DNA of 34,729 nucleotides, taken from contig JAFEBM010000032.1 in assembly GCA_018242685.1 (NCBI GenBank), positions 1 through 34,729 on the forward strand, given 5' to 3'. The position numbers were made by a program, and so were the translations under genes. The stretch's first letter is position 1. Every line of letters begins with the position of its first letter. This stretch comes from Nitrospira sp. (GTDB lineage: Bacteria; Nitrospirota; Nitrospiria; Nitrospirales; Nitrospiraceae). Positions 1 through 6,585 of this stretch are shown piece by piece. The notes under the pieces were generated by a model, which was not told where the DNA came from, ran no database searches, and saw only the letters and a program-made list of their open reading frames with translations.

Positions 1-1
1 G

Positions 2-23
2 AAAATCTCCGGACACCACTGAT
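2..23. repeat. Left copy of 22-bp terminal inverted repeat
   Basis: These 22 bases are the exact reverse complement of 34708-34729 at the other end of the window. Similarity continues weakly for a few bases inward and is then lost. Both copies read outward as CAGTGGTGTCCGGAGATTTT. This is how a contig ends when it runs into two copies of the same repeat, for example the terminal repeat of an insertion sequence whose body lies outside the window. No transposase is visible inside, so the element itself cannot be named. Confidence 0.75.
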
Positions 24-72
24 AAGTAATTGACAAATAAAGATACAAATTGCCATGCACATTGACGGTTTA

Positions 73-88
73 TGGCACGCTGATCGCA
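73..88 (+). promoter_or_regulatory. Candidate sigma-54 (-24/-12) promoter
   Basis: The sequence TGGCACG-N4-TCGCA matches the RpoN consensus TGGCACG-N4-TTGCA with one mismatch. The invariant GG (74-75) and GC (86-87) are exactly 10 bases apart. A start about 12 bases downstream would fall near 99, just before the GAGGGGAG ribosome-binding site (102-109) of the cytochrome gene at 116. The match is visible; its use as a promoter is inferred. A TTGACA box at 30-35 has no good -10 partner. Confidence 0.4.
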
Positions 89-115
89 AGGTTGAGGGTC
101 ATCGAGGGGAGAAAG

Positions 116-505
116 ATGTCTGTTGATAGAGGAAAGGTGGTGTTGTGCGTAGTGTTAGCCGGCCTGTCAGGGCTGGGGTTAAGTAATCTCGGGGTGAAAG
201 AACTTGGTGTCGCAGCAAAGGGTGGTGATCCAGTCAGTGGAAGAGAGATCTATGTAAATACCTGCATTCGTTGCCACGGAATCGATGGGAAGGGCGCGCT
301 CGGAATCAAACTTGTTCCACCTCCGGCGGACCTCACCTCACTCGCCGTTCAGAGTCGGCTCGACGGGACCTTGTTTCGACGAATTCACGAAGGCAAACCG
401 AATACCGCCATGGGTGCGTGGAAACATTCTCTCTCCGATGAAGAAATTTGGGATGTCTTGACTTATGTGCGCACATTCGGAGTTGAGTCCAATGGACAAC
501 CATAA
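116..505 (+). CDS. Monohaem c-type cytochrome
   Basis: A 129-residue exported class I cytochrome c. The start at 116 is chosen over in-frame codons further upstream because a GAGGGGAG ribosome-binding site lies just before it and a signal peptide follows (hydrophobic residues about 8-27). The haem site is CIRCH (50-54). The likely axial methionine is Met99 in TAMGAW, and the C-terminal SDEEIWDVLTYVR helix is typical of the family. It should carry electrons in the periplasm. It is the first gene of the window and lies 139 bases before the TsdA-like gene, so it may be that enzyme's electron acceptor; this is inferred from position only. A sigma-54-like site lies upstream. Length and fold are normal; partner and redox role are unknown. 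Confidence 0.9.
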   Translation: MSVDRGKVVLCVVLAGLSGLGLSNLGVKELGVAAKGGDPVSGREIYVNTCIRCHGIDGKGALGIKLVPPPADLTSLAVQSRLDGTLFRRIHEGKPNTAMGAWKHSLSDEEIWDVLTYVRTFGVESNGQP

Positions 506-514
506 AGGTGAATC

Positions 515-530
515 CAATGTGCGTACATTG
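515..530. repeat. Short inverted repeat CAATGT-N4-ACATTG
   Basis: A perfect 6-bp inverted repeat with a 4-base centre lies just after the first cytochrome gene. There is no T-run after it, so it is a poor terminator; an operator is possible. Nothing in the sequence decides its role. Confidence 0.25.
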
Positions 531-644
531 TCTCATATCACGGTGACAGGCGAATCAACAGCGCTCAGATGTATGGAGGAAGTCTTGTCATGAAGTGCGA
601 TGTGGGAGGGCCGGCATCCGGTGTGAAGAAATGAGGTCCACTCT

Positions 645-1499
645 ATGAGCCGGCCGGTCATTGCAGGCATCGTGCTGATGAGTACCTTGTTGGGGATGAT
701 CAGTTGTGTCCCGCCTCCTCGGGTGACGGGAAGTGAGGAGGCGACTGGTCGTCGGAACACGGAGTTGCCGGTCGACGCGTTGTTTGCCCCACCGTCGCCC
801 GAAACTATTCCAGGGGATCTAAGAGGCGAGCAGATTCGATTGGGCTACGAGATGGTAGTCAATACGCAACAGTATGGGAAACGGTACGTTGGGAACGCGC
901 TCAACTGCACCAATTGTCATTTGGATGCGGGGCTCCATCCGAATTCCGCATCATTTGTCGGCATCAGTACGCTCTATCCGCAGTATCGTGAACGAGCCGG
1001 CCGACGGGTGACGCTGGCCGATCGAATCAACGAGTGTTTCGAGCGCAGCCTGAACGGGAAATCTCTGCCACCCGACAGTGTGAAACTCACGGCCATTGTC
1101 GCGTACATCGAGTGGTTGTCGGAAAATACGCCGCCCGGCAGTGCGGTTCCGTGGCGAGGTATCCCGCGCCTCGTCTCAACGCATCAGCCTGATTCTCTGA
1201 ACGGCAAGAAGGTGTTTGAAAAGAAATGTGTCTTCTGCCATGGCTCCAATGGGCAAGGGACGATGACAGGGCCGCCTGTGTGGGGACCAGATTCGTACAA
1301 CATCGGCGCAGGAATGGCGCGGATCAGCGTGGCCGCCGCATTTATCAAGGCCAACATGCCGCGAGGCTGGGGGTGGACGGTGACGGATAATGAAGCCATC
1401 GATGCCGCGGCCTATATCAATGTTCAGCCTCGACCGGACTTTCCCGACAAGATTCATGATTGGCCGACGGGAGGCAAGCCGGCGGATGTGCCCTATTGA
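645..1499 (+). CDS. tsdA: Dihaem c-type cytochrome, thiosulfate dehydrogenase (TsdA) family
   Basis: A 284-residue protein with a signal sequence ending near Cys21 (LLGMISC, possibly lipid-attached) and two haem sites, CTNCH (88-92) and CVFCH (195-199). The run LGYEMVVNT...YVGNALNCTNCHL and the NECFERSLNGK segment match the TsdA family. In TsdA a cysteine about 39 residues after the haem-1 histidine is the unusual axial ligand of the catalytic haem; here Cys131 lies 39 residues after His92. Met238 in KANMPRG is a likely haem-2 ligand. TsdA enzymes interconvert thiosulfate and tetrathionate in the periplasm. A TGAGG ribosome-binding site precedes the ATG. A monohaem cytochrome lies upstream, and OsmC-like and DsrE-like genes downstream fit a sulfur context. 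The direction of reaction and real substrate cannot be told from sequence. Confidence 0.8.
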   Translation: MSRPVIAGIVLMSTLLGMISCVPPPRVTGSEEATGRRNTELPVDALFAPPSPETIPGDLRGEQIRLGYEMVVNTQQYGKRYVGNALNCTNCHLDAGLHPNSASFVGISTLYPQYRERAGRRVTLADRINECFERSLNGKSLPPDSVKLTAIVAYIEWLSENTPPGSAVPWRGIPRLVSTHQPDSLNGKKVFEKKCVFCHGSNGQGTMTGPPVWGPDSYNIGAGMARISVAAAFIKANMPRGWGWTVTDNEAIDAAAYINVQPRPDFPDKIHDWPTGGKPADVPY

Positions 1500-1571
1500 C
1501 GTCGGGACGAGTGACGAACGCCAAGCGGCATTCGCCAATGGTAAAGGAATGGCCATGACTAGGTGTGCGAC

Positions 1572-1970
1572 ATGAAACTCACGGCGACCTTCCACGGCGG
1601 AACACGCTACGACATTGTGAGCGGCAAGCATCGTATCATCACCGACCAGGCTGTGGAGGACGGAGGGCAGGATGCCGGGATGGGTCCGGTTGAACTCTTT
1701 GTCGGGTCCGTGGCTGGTTGTGTTGGATACTTCGTCGGGCAATTCTGCGGGCGGCACGGCATTTCCCGAGATGGCTTGACGGTCGATGCTGAGTGGACGA
1801 TGGCTGAAAGCCCGCATCGTGTCGGTCGTATCGACATCGAAATCCATCTTCCCCATCGAATCACCGCAGAGCAAAAAGAGCGACTCCTGAAGGTGGCGCA
1901 TGGCTGCACCGTGCACCAGTCCATAGTCGTGATGCCGAACATCGGCATCAAGTTGAACTCACATGCGTAG
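1572..1970 (+). CDS. OsmC/Ohr-family protein
   Basis: A 132-residue cytoplasmic protein. The ATG at 1572 has AGGTG seven bases upstream and is preferred over the GTG at 1563. The OsmC pattern is visible: a GMGPVELFVGSVAGC segment with Cys50 and a second conserved cysteine, Cys112, in HGCTVHQSI. In this family the two cysteines reduce organic hydroperoxides or act on sulfur compounds. Cys59 is an extra cysteine. The gene starts 72 bases after the TsdA-like gene on the same strand, so co-transcription is plausible. It belongs to the broad OsmC-like group rather than clearly to Ohr; no gene symbol is assigned. Confidence 0.85.
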   Translation: MKLTATFHGGTRYDIVSGKHRIITDQAVEDGGQDAGMGPVELFVGSVAGCVGYFVGQFCGRHGISRDGLTVDAEWTMAESPHRVGRIDIEIHLPHRITAEQKERLLKVAHGCTVHQSIVVMPNIGIKLNSHA

Positions 1971-1999
1971 TACAAGAGCAATGGCTCGTGAAAGAGTAA

Positions 2000-2087
2000 A
2001 CGACAAGAACCGGCATGAGTCGTTATGCAAGTGCCGGATGAACAGGTGTGGCGGTTGATTCATTACATGCGATCGCTAACGCGATAA
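2000..2087 (+). pseudogene. Relic of a cytochrome c C-terminus
   Basis: Between the OsmC and DsrE genes, one frame reads RTGMSRYAS (from 2006). After a one-base shift, the next frame reads PDEQVWRLIHYMRSLTR and ends with TAA at 2085-2087. Together they match the end of a small cytochrome c: the methionine-ligand loop (TGMSRY) followed by the (S/P)DEQ(I/V)W-LIHY-RSL helix, also seen in the intact cytochromes of this window. No CxxCH and no start remain. It looks like the tail of a deleted and frameshifted cytochrome gene. The match was made by eye only. Confidence 0.5.
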
Positions 2088-2154
2088 GTGATCAGCAACT
2101 AGCGGTCAGCTGGAGTTGAGGGCTGACTGCATCAATTATCTCAAGGAGTCCATT

Positions 2155-2514
2155 ATGGCGACATTCATTATTTCGGGCAGTCGAGGAACTGATGACCCTA
2201 CGATGGCGACCTTGCCGTTCATGGCGGCCAAGACAGCCAAGGAACAAGGACATGATGTGGTGCTGTGGCTGTGGAATGAAGCCGTCACGCTGGGACGGAA
2301 AGGTGCCGCTGATCATGTGACCGGTGTGAACTTGACACCGTTGAAGGAACTACTCGACGCGATCCAGGCGTCTGCTGTGCCGATCTGGGTGTGCGGGGCC
2401 TGTGCCGTGGCCAGACAAATTGGCGCAGGAGATCTGGTGGCCGGCGCTTCCATCAAAGGTATGCCGGATTACATCAAAGCCGTCGCCGAGCGTGATCGGA
2501 ACGTGATGTTCTGA
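2155..2514 (+). CDS. DsrE/DsrF-like family protein
   Basis: A 119-residue cytoplasmic protein starting at the ATG preceded by AAGGAG (2143-2148). It has the DsrE-type Rossmann-like pattern: FIISGSRGTDDPT at the N-terminus, an alternating middle with VVLWLWNEAV, and a conserved cysteine region WVCGACA with Cys80 and Cys83. Members of this superfamily relay persulfide sulfur or act as small accessory proteins of sulfur metabolism; many in this subfamily have no known role. Its place between TsdA-like/OsmC genes and a cytochrome c gene fits a periplasm-to-cytoplasm sulfur link, but this is an inference. Confidence 0.8.
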   Translation: MATFIISGSRGTDDPTMATLPFMAAKTAKEQGHDVVLWLWNEAVTLGRKGAADHVTGVNLTPLKELLDAIQASAVPIWVCGACAVARQIGAGDLVAGASIKGMPDYIKAVAERDRNVMF

Positions 2515-2542
2515 TTTCTGGAATGAATCGAGGAACAGGGTG

Positions 2543-3082
2543 ATGAAGACGAGCCGGTTCCTGTTAGTGGTCGTCGTGGTTGTCTTTGCGATCCCCGCCG
2601 CCGCAGCAGAGCGGCACATGATGCAGCCGAGAGTGCCTGCCGATAAGTTGGCTGAAGCGAGGGCTCTCAGGAGTCCTTTGCCCAATTCTCCCGAGATCAT
2701 CGAGCAGGGCAAGGCGCTGTACCACGGCAAGGGCACCTGCTTCACCTGTCATGGAGCGGACGGAGACGGCAAAGGACCAGCGGGTACCAAACTGAATCCC
2801 GCTCCTCGGAATTTTCAGCACCACGGCTTTTGGCGCCATCGCACCGAAGGAGAACTCTTCTGGGTCATCAAACATGGCTCGCCCGGTACCGGCATGATCG
2901 GATTCGGGCAGGTCCTGTCCGATGAAGAGATCTGGACTCTCATTCAATATGAGCACACTTTTTCCGGTAGGCGACATGGACCGGGTATGAGGGGGCATAG
3001 AGGGGGCATGGGACCGGGCGACGGCATGACTGAGATGCAAGGCACAGGGCACCGAGGCCGAAGAGGCGGTATAGATGAGTGA
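2543..3082 (+). CDS. Monohaem c-type cytochrome with Gly/Arg/His/Met-rich tail
   Basis: A 179-residue exported cytochrome c; the ATG at 2543 follows a GAGG about 10 bases upstream (an overlapping GTG at 2540 is the alternative). The signal peptide covers about residues 1-22. The haem site is CFTCH (66-70), with the likely axial ligand Met118 in GTGMIGF and the usual SDEEIWTLIQYEHTF helix (126-140). After the cytochrome fold comes an unusual tail (about 143-179) rich in Gly, Arg, His and Met, with repeats such as GMRGHRGGMGPG; this could bind metal or be disordered. The gene starts 28 bases after the DsrE-like gene, so the two probably share a transcript. Partner unknown. Confidence 0.88.
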   Translation: MKTSRFLLVVVVVVFAIPAAAAERHMMQPRVPADKLAEARALRSPLPNSPEIIEQGKALYHGKGTCFTCHGADGDGKGPAGTKLNPAPRNFQHHGFWRHRTEGELFWVIKHGSPGTGMIGFGQVLSDEEIWTLIQYEHTFSGRRHGPGMRGHRGGMGPGDGMTEMQGTGHRGRRGGIDE

Positions 3083-3466
3083 AAGTCTTTGACCGGGTCT
3101 TAACGAAGCTCCATCACGCTGACCGAGGGTCACTTACAGGCTCACTGGAAGCGATAACTAAGCGTTCAAAAGCCTCAGATACCGTACACTCCTTTGTCGC
3201 GTTTTTCCCCACCTGGCAATATCACTCTGGGTATTCCTGCACCACGTCGTCTTCTCACCGCTTGGTTTAGCTGCCGCAAGTCGCAATTTCACCCAATACC
3301 TATCGCACATGTCTTGCAACCAGCGTGGTAGCGGCATCAGAATCGCACTCAGCTGTTCTGAATCCAATCTTAAGGAGGAAGGCTCTCAATCAATAGAGGA
3401 TAGCGGCGGGAGTTTTGTGCAAACGACAGATTCAGCTCTATCACCCATCAACCAGGAGGAATTTTG
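3083..3466. other. Intergenic region, no gene seen
   Basis: About 380 bases between the cytochrome and CBS genes. A strong Shine-Dalgarno-like AAGGAGGAAGG near 3372-3382 has no start codon at a useful distance, and no convincing protein, RNA fold or terminator was found. It probably holds the promoter of the CBS-domain gene. Confidence 0.4.
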
Positions 3467-3910
3467 ATGACTACGTTAGCCGAGCCGGGGGTTCCAGCAG
3501 GAGGGTTCAAGACCGTCGGGCAGATACGTGCGACAAACGCGCTTATTTTTCGTCGTGATCAGAATGCGATGGGAGTTGCCGTTGAACTCCTGGCCACTCA
3601 TACTCCCGGCGCACCGGTCGTCGACGAGCGAGGCGCTTTCATCGGCTTCATCAGCGAGTTCGATATTCTTCGGGCGTTGGAGGCCAAAAAGGATCTCAAC
3701 CGTTTAACAGCCGAAGATGTAATGGCTAAGGAACACATCGCTGTGACCGACGAGACGAGCGTTGATGAAGCGGTGAAGATCATGGAGGGCAAAAGACTCT
3801 TGAGCTTGCCGGTGAAGAGGAATGGGAAGGTGGCGTACTCGATCACCCGTCACGATCTCTTAAGGGCTTGGATCGGACTTGGGGTGTCCATCGAAGATGC
3901 GGGCGGTTGA
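3467..3910 (+). CDS. CBS-domain pair protein
   Basis: A 147-residue soluble protein made almost only of two CBS domains: the first at about 16-72 (TPGAPVVDERGAFIGFISEFDILRA) and the second at about 82-136 (VMAKEHIAVTDETS...SLPVKRNGKVAYSITRHDLLRA). CBS pairs bind adenine nucleotides and act as energy sensors, usually controlling another protein. AGGAGGA lies six bases before the ATG, which decides the start. It is free-standing with long gaps on both sides, so its target cannot be named; it sits among cytochrome genes. Confidence 0.88.
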   Translation: MTTLAEPGVPAGGFKTVGQIRATNALIFRRDQNAMGVAVELLATHTPGAPVVDERGAFIGFISEFDILRALEAKKDLNRLTAEDVMAKEHIAVTDETSVDEAVKIMEGKRLLSLPVKRNGKVAYSITRHDLLRAWIGLGVSIEDAGG

Positions 3911-4191
3911 GGATGCAGGCTCCCTGTACTGCATGACTAGGCTGAGTACCCCTTCACATGGGAGCATATCATTGCACATGGTGGCTACACATCTTGGCAA
4001 AACCCTTGGGGGTAGGTTTTAAGCAGGATGGGAGCTGGTGACGCTTGAGATGAAAGAACTGCGAGGGCAGAGGGTGATCTTCAAGAAAGGAATTTTCACC
4101 GTCCTACAAGGGAGGGGGGAGGTTCGCCATGTTTATCATTTTGTTGTGCCGCTCTCCCAGCTGCACGAGGTTCGGTCGAAGGGAGGGAGTC

Positions 4192-4776
4192 ATGTCGATA
4201 AGGAAGTGGCTTATTGGAGGATTGAGCGTCACGCTGTGCTTGCTTGGGGGTTGGGGATCAAGTCACGCCGGCAAGGAATCGACCGGCAGCGTTCCATTGG
4301 AGACGGTGGCGGACTATCTTTATTCAGTCCTGGCGGCCGATAGGACATTTTATACAGTCCACGTCGTGGAGCGAATGCAGAGGAGAGGCGTGATCGAATC
4401 GTCGGAGAAGTGGCGTTTGGAAAGCGCGCTCCCGCTCCCGGCTCAATTCTTTCAGGAGTCATCGAGCTTGGCCGAGCTGACGGGAAGCAAAGTGCGGTAT
4501 CGGTTGATCAGCCTCAACCCGATCAACAAGCAGAGCGGCCCGCGAACCGAGTTTGAACAGAAAGCACTCGAGGCGATTAAGGCGCATCCCGATCAGCCAT
4601 ACAAGGGCTTCGTCAGGGAGAGAGGCGGTCGATCTTTCCAAGCCGTCTATGCAGACCAAGCCGTTTCGCCGAGTTGTGTGACCTGTCATAACGCCGATCC
4701 CCGCAGCGCGAAGCATGACTATAAGCTCAACGACGTGCTGGGCGGTGTTCTGATTTCAATTCCGGCGCCCGAGTGA
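4192..4776 (+). CDS. DUF3365 (Tll0287-like) haem protein
   Basis: A 194-residue exported protein with a signal peptide (hydrophobic 7-22, cleavage likely after SSHA, residue 26). The middle region ESALPLPAQFFQ...YRLISLNPINKQSGPRTEFEQKAL is characteristic of DUF3365/Tll0287-like proteins, which have a PAS-like fold and can bind haem c. The haem motif CVTCH (162-166) lies near the C-terminus, followed by the typical YKLNDVLGGVLISIP ending. The start at 4192 is preceded by GAAGGGAGGGAG; upstream in-frame codons lack a signal sequence. Members are thought to be redox or gas sensors, but no function is proven for this one. The 280 bases upstream hold no clear gene. Confidence 0.8.
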   Translation: MSIRKWLIGGLSVTLCLLGGWGSSHAGKESTGSVPLETVADYLYSVLAADRTFYTVHVVERMQRRGVIESSEKWRLESALPLPAQFFQESSSLAELTGSKVRYRLISLNPINKQSGPRTEFEQKALEAIKAHPDQPYKGFVRERGGRSFQAVYADQAVSPSCVTCHNADPRSAKHDYKLNDVLGGVLISIPAPE

Positions 4777-4781
4777 GCGGA

Positions 4782-4817
4782 GGGTGCTGGGTGTGTAGGA
4801 ACAGGCCCTAAGCACCC
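4782..4817. repeat. Inverted repeat GGGTGCT...AGCACCC after DUF3365 gene
   Basis: Seven-base perfect arms (4782-4788 and 4811-4817) are separated by 22 bases, starting 6 bases after the stop codon. It could fold as a hairpin, but no T-run follows, so intrinsic termination is doubtful. Confidence 0.25.
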
Positions 4818-5012
4818 ACCAAGTTCAAAAGCCATGCAGCTGGATCTCAACCGCACAGAGGCTTGGTTGGAAAGTCGATTGTGAGGGCCCGTTCCGGAAG
4901 ATTGTCATCCTTCTGGGCGGGAGTCTGCTTTGTGGTATGGTAGCAGCCGGTTGCGTAAAGTCCGGCGACAGATGCATGAGGACAGGGTCGTATTTTTATT
5001 ATGGAGAGAACA

Positions 5013-5492
5013 ATGAGTGAGCAGAAGACCGTCACAGTATTTTATGGGAAAGATCACGACAAGCTGGACGATCTGTTCAAGGTCTTTCAAACATCGAAAC
5101 GTTCGGACTTTGCCAAAGCCAAGGAAGCCTTCAAGGAATTCAAAGTCGGACTCCAGCGGCATATCCTGTGGGAGGAGGAACGGCTGTTTCCGATATGGGA
5201 AGAGAAAACCGGGATGATCGAGGATGGGCCGACACCCGTGATGCGATTTGAGCATAGCCAGATCAAGCAATTGCTTGATGCGATTCACCACAAAGTGGAA
5301 GGACAGAATCTGGATACCGATCAGGACGAGCAGGCGCTGGTCAATCTATTGAGCTCTCATAATAGGAAAGAAGAACGGGCGCTCTATCCCGCAATCGATA
5401 ATGTGACCAGTGCGGACGAACGCTCGACCGTCTTCAGCAATATGAACAGTATTCCAGAAGACCGGTACAATAGCTGTTGTAGTCAGCACTGA
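5013..5492 (+). CDS. Hemerythrin HHE-domain protein
   Basis: A 159-residue soluble four-helix protein. The ATG at 5013 is favoured over 5001 because GGAGAGA lies just upstream of it. The di-iron ligand pattern is visible: His15 (KDHDKL), His50 and Glu54 (RHILWEEE), His81 (FEHSQI), His116 and Glu120 (SHNRKEE). Hemerythrin-like proteins bind O2 or NO, or help in iron and redox stress defence. The C-terminus ends with CCSQH, an unusual vicinal cysteine pair that might be redox active. It ends only 9 bases before the next cytochrome gene, so the two are very likely co-transcribed, linking O2/NO handling to electron transfer. Confidence 0.9.
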   Translation: MSEQKTVTVFYGKDHDKLDDLFKVFQTSKRSDFAKAKEAFKEFKVGLQRHILWEEERLFPIWEEKTGMIEDGPTPVMRFEHSQIKQLLDAIHHKVEGQNLDTDQDEQALVNLLSSHNRKEERALYPAIDNVTSADERSTVFSNMNSIPEDRYNSCCSQH

Positions 5493-5501
5493 AGAGAGTA
5501 G

Positions 5502-6005
5502 ATGAAGGTTAAGGCTGAGGTTGAGCGAAGACCCGTAGTGTGTTCTCTCATCCCTAGCCTCAACCTAGTACTGTCGGTTTCATTCAGCCTGCTCTTCGTA
5601 AGCAGCCTGGGAATGGAATTGGCGTCTCCATCCGATTCTGCCTGGGCCGAGTCCTCGGCCTCGCAACCGACCGGTACGTTGAAGGGCAACATCATGCGAG
5701 GGCGAGAGATTTTCAATGGCAAGGGTGTGTGCTACTACTGTCATGGGATCGATGGGTATCTGTATAGGACGCCACGGCTCGGAGCGAACACGGCAGCGCT
5801 TATCGCGAAGCTGAATCCTCCACCTTCCGATTTGCGGAATCCCGAAGTTCTGCGCCTGAAAACCAATAAGGAACGATCCCGCGCTATCAGAGAAGGTCAT
5901 CCCGGCGCCGGCATGTTTCCCGACCGCACCATGACCGATCAAGACCTCGCCGATACCTTGCTCTACCTCGCACTCATCAGAAAAGATCCCCATCCGGAGC
6001 AGTAA
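5502..6005 (+). CDS. Monohaem c-type cytochrome
   Basis: A 167-residue exported cytochrome c directly downstream of the hemerythrin gene; GAAGAGAG precedes the ATG. The N-terminus is long before its hydrophobic stretch (about 18-38), and an AWA site near residue 49 is a possible cleavage point. The haem motif is CYYCH (77-81), the likely Met ligand is Met138 in GAGMFPD, and the C-terminal helix TDQDLADTLLYLAL is normal. The tight spacing to the hemerythrin suggests a two-gene operon. Role beyond periplasmic electron transfer unknown. Confidence 0.88.
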   Translation: MKVKAEVERRPVVCSLIPSLNLVLSVSFSLLFVSSLGMELASPSDSAWAESSASQPTGTLKGNIMRGREIFNGKGVCYYCHGIDGYLYRTPRLGANTAALIAKLNPPPSDLRNPEVLRLKTNKERSRAIREGHPGAGMFPDRTMTDQDLADTLLYLALIRKDPHPEQ

Positions 6006-6017
6006 GTTCTGGGCTTG

Positions 6018-6086
6018 ATGAGAGAATACCCTCAATGGCATGTTGTCGAAGATACTGGAGACATTGAAATTGTCGACTATCAGTGA
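6018..6086 (+). pseudogene. Possible remnant of a HigB-type toxin C-terminus
   Basis: A short frame reads GDIEIVDYQ followed by TGA at 6084-6086, 11 bases before the HigA start. RelE/HigB toxins typically end in G-D-x-x-(V/I)-x-x-x-D-Y-H, and higB stops a few bases before higA. Only about 23 residues are present, directly after the stop codon of the cytochrome gene in the same frame, so the toxin would have lost nearly all of its sequence, presumably when the neighbouring DNA arrived or was deleted. Identification rests on a very short match. Confidence 0.4.
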
Positions 6087-6097
6087 AGGGAAACGCC

Positions 6098-6388
6098 ATG
6101 TGCAAGAAACGATTGCTGCCTATCCATCCGGGAGAAATCTTGCTGGAAGAGTTCATGAAGCCTTTGAATCTGTCGGCCGATGCTCTTGCCAAGCGCCTTG
6201 GCGTGGCGACCGCGCGTGTCAAGGAGATTGCGAACGAGCGGCGTGGCATCACGGCCGATACCGCTCTGCGATTGGCACGCTGCTTTTCCACGACGCCTGA
6301 GTTCTGGATGAATCTTCAGCAACGATACGAATTAGAAGCCGCACGTCGAGCAATTGGCACGGTAGTGGCATTCGACTTGGCTGGGTAG
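6098..6388 (+). CDS. higA: HigA-family antitoxin (orphan)
   Basis: A 96-residue helix-turn-helix protein. The start at 6098 follows GAAGGGA. The HigA hallmarks are clear: HPGEILLEEFMKPL (10-23), the Xre-type helix-turn-helix (about 27-65: ALAKRLGVATARVKEIANERRGI), and the TPEFWMNLQ motif (66-74). HigA neutralises the mRNA-cutting toxin HigB and represses its own operon. No intact toxin gene is next to it; only a possible stub lies upstream. It may be a retained antitoxin protecting against homologous toxins, or simply be decaying. Confidence 0.88.
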   Translation: MCKKRLLPIHPGEILLEEFMKPLNLSADALAKRLGVATARVKEIANERRGITADTALRLARCFSTTPEFWMNLQQRYELEAARRAIGTVVAFDLAG

Positions 6389-6585
6389 AACATCGTTCTT
6401 ATGAAGTGCGCAAGTGAGACAAATTCAGTTTGAAATGTGCAATATCACAGAGCATTGTCTCTGGGTCTACTAACCGTAGATGTTAAGGGAAGACGTCTCG
6501 CATTGGTTCAGGCTTTCATCACTAAAAATATGAAGCCACTAAGGATTAAGAACGCTTTGCATTTGGGGACACTTTTGGCCCGCGA

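Noticed and set aside
590..634. 14-codon frame with GGAGG upstream between the first two cytochrome genes
   Set aside because: Spacing of the GGAGG to the ATG is long and the peptide has no regulatory features; too short to support.
1176..1916. Long minus-strand frame of 246 codons
   Set aside because: It overlaps the end of the TsdA-like gene and most of the OsmC gene, has no family pattern or ribosome-binding site, and is a shadow of these genes.
4038..4343. Frame of 101 codons overlapping the DUF3365 gene start
   Set aside because: No ribosome-binding site, no known pattern, and it overlaps the signal peptide of the supported gene in another frame.
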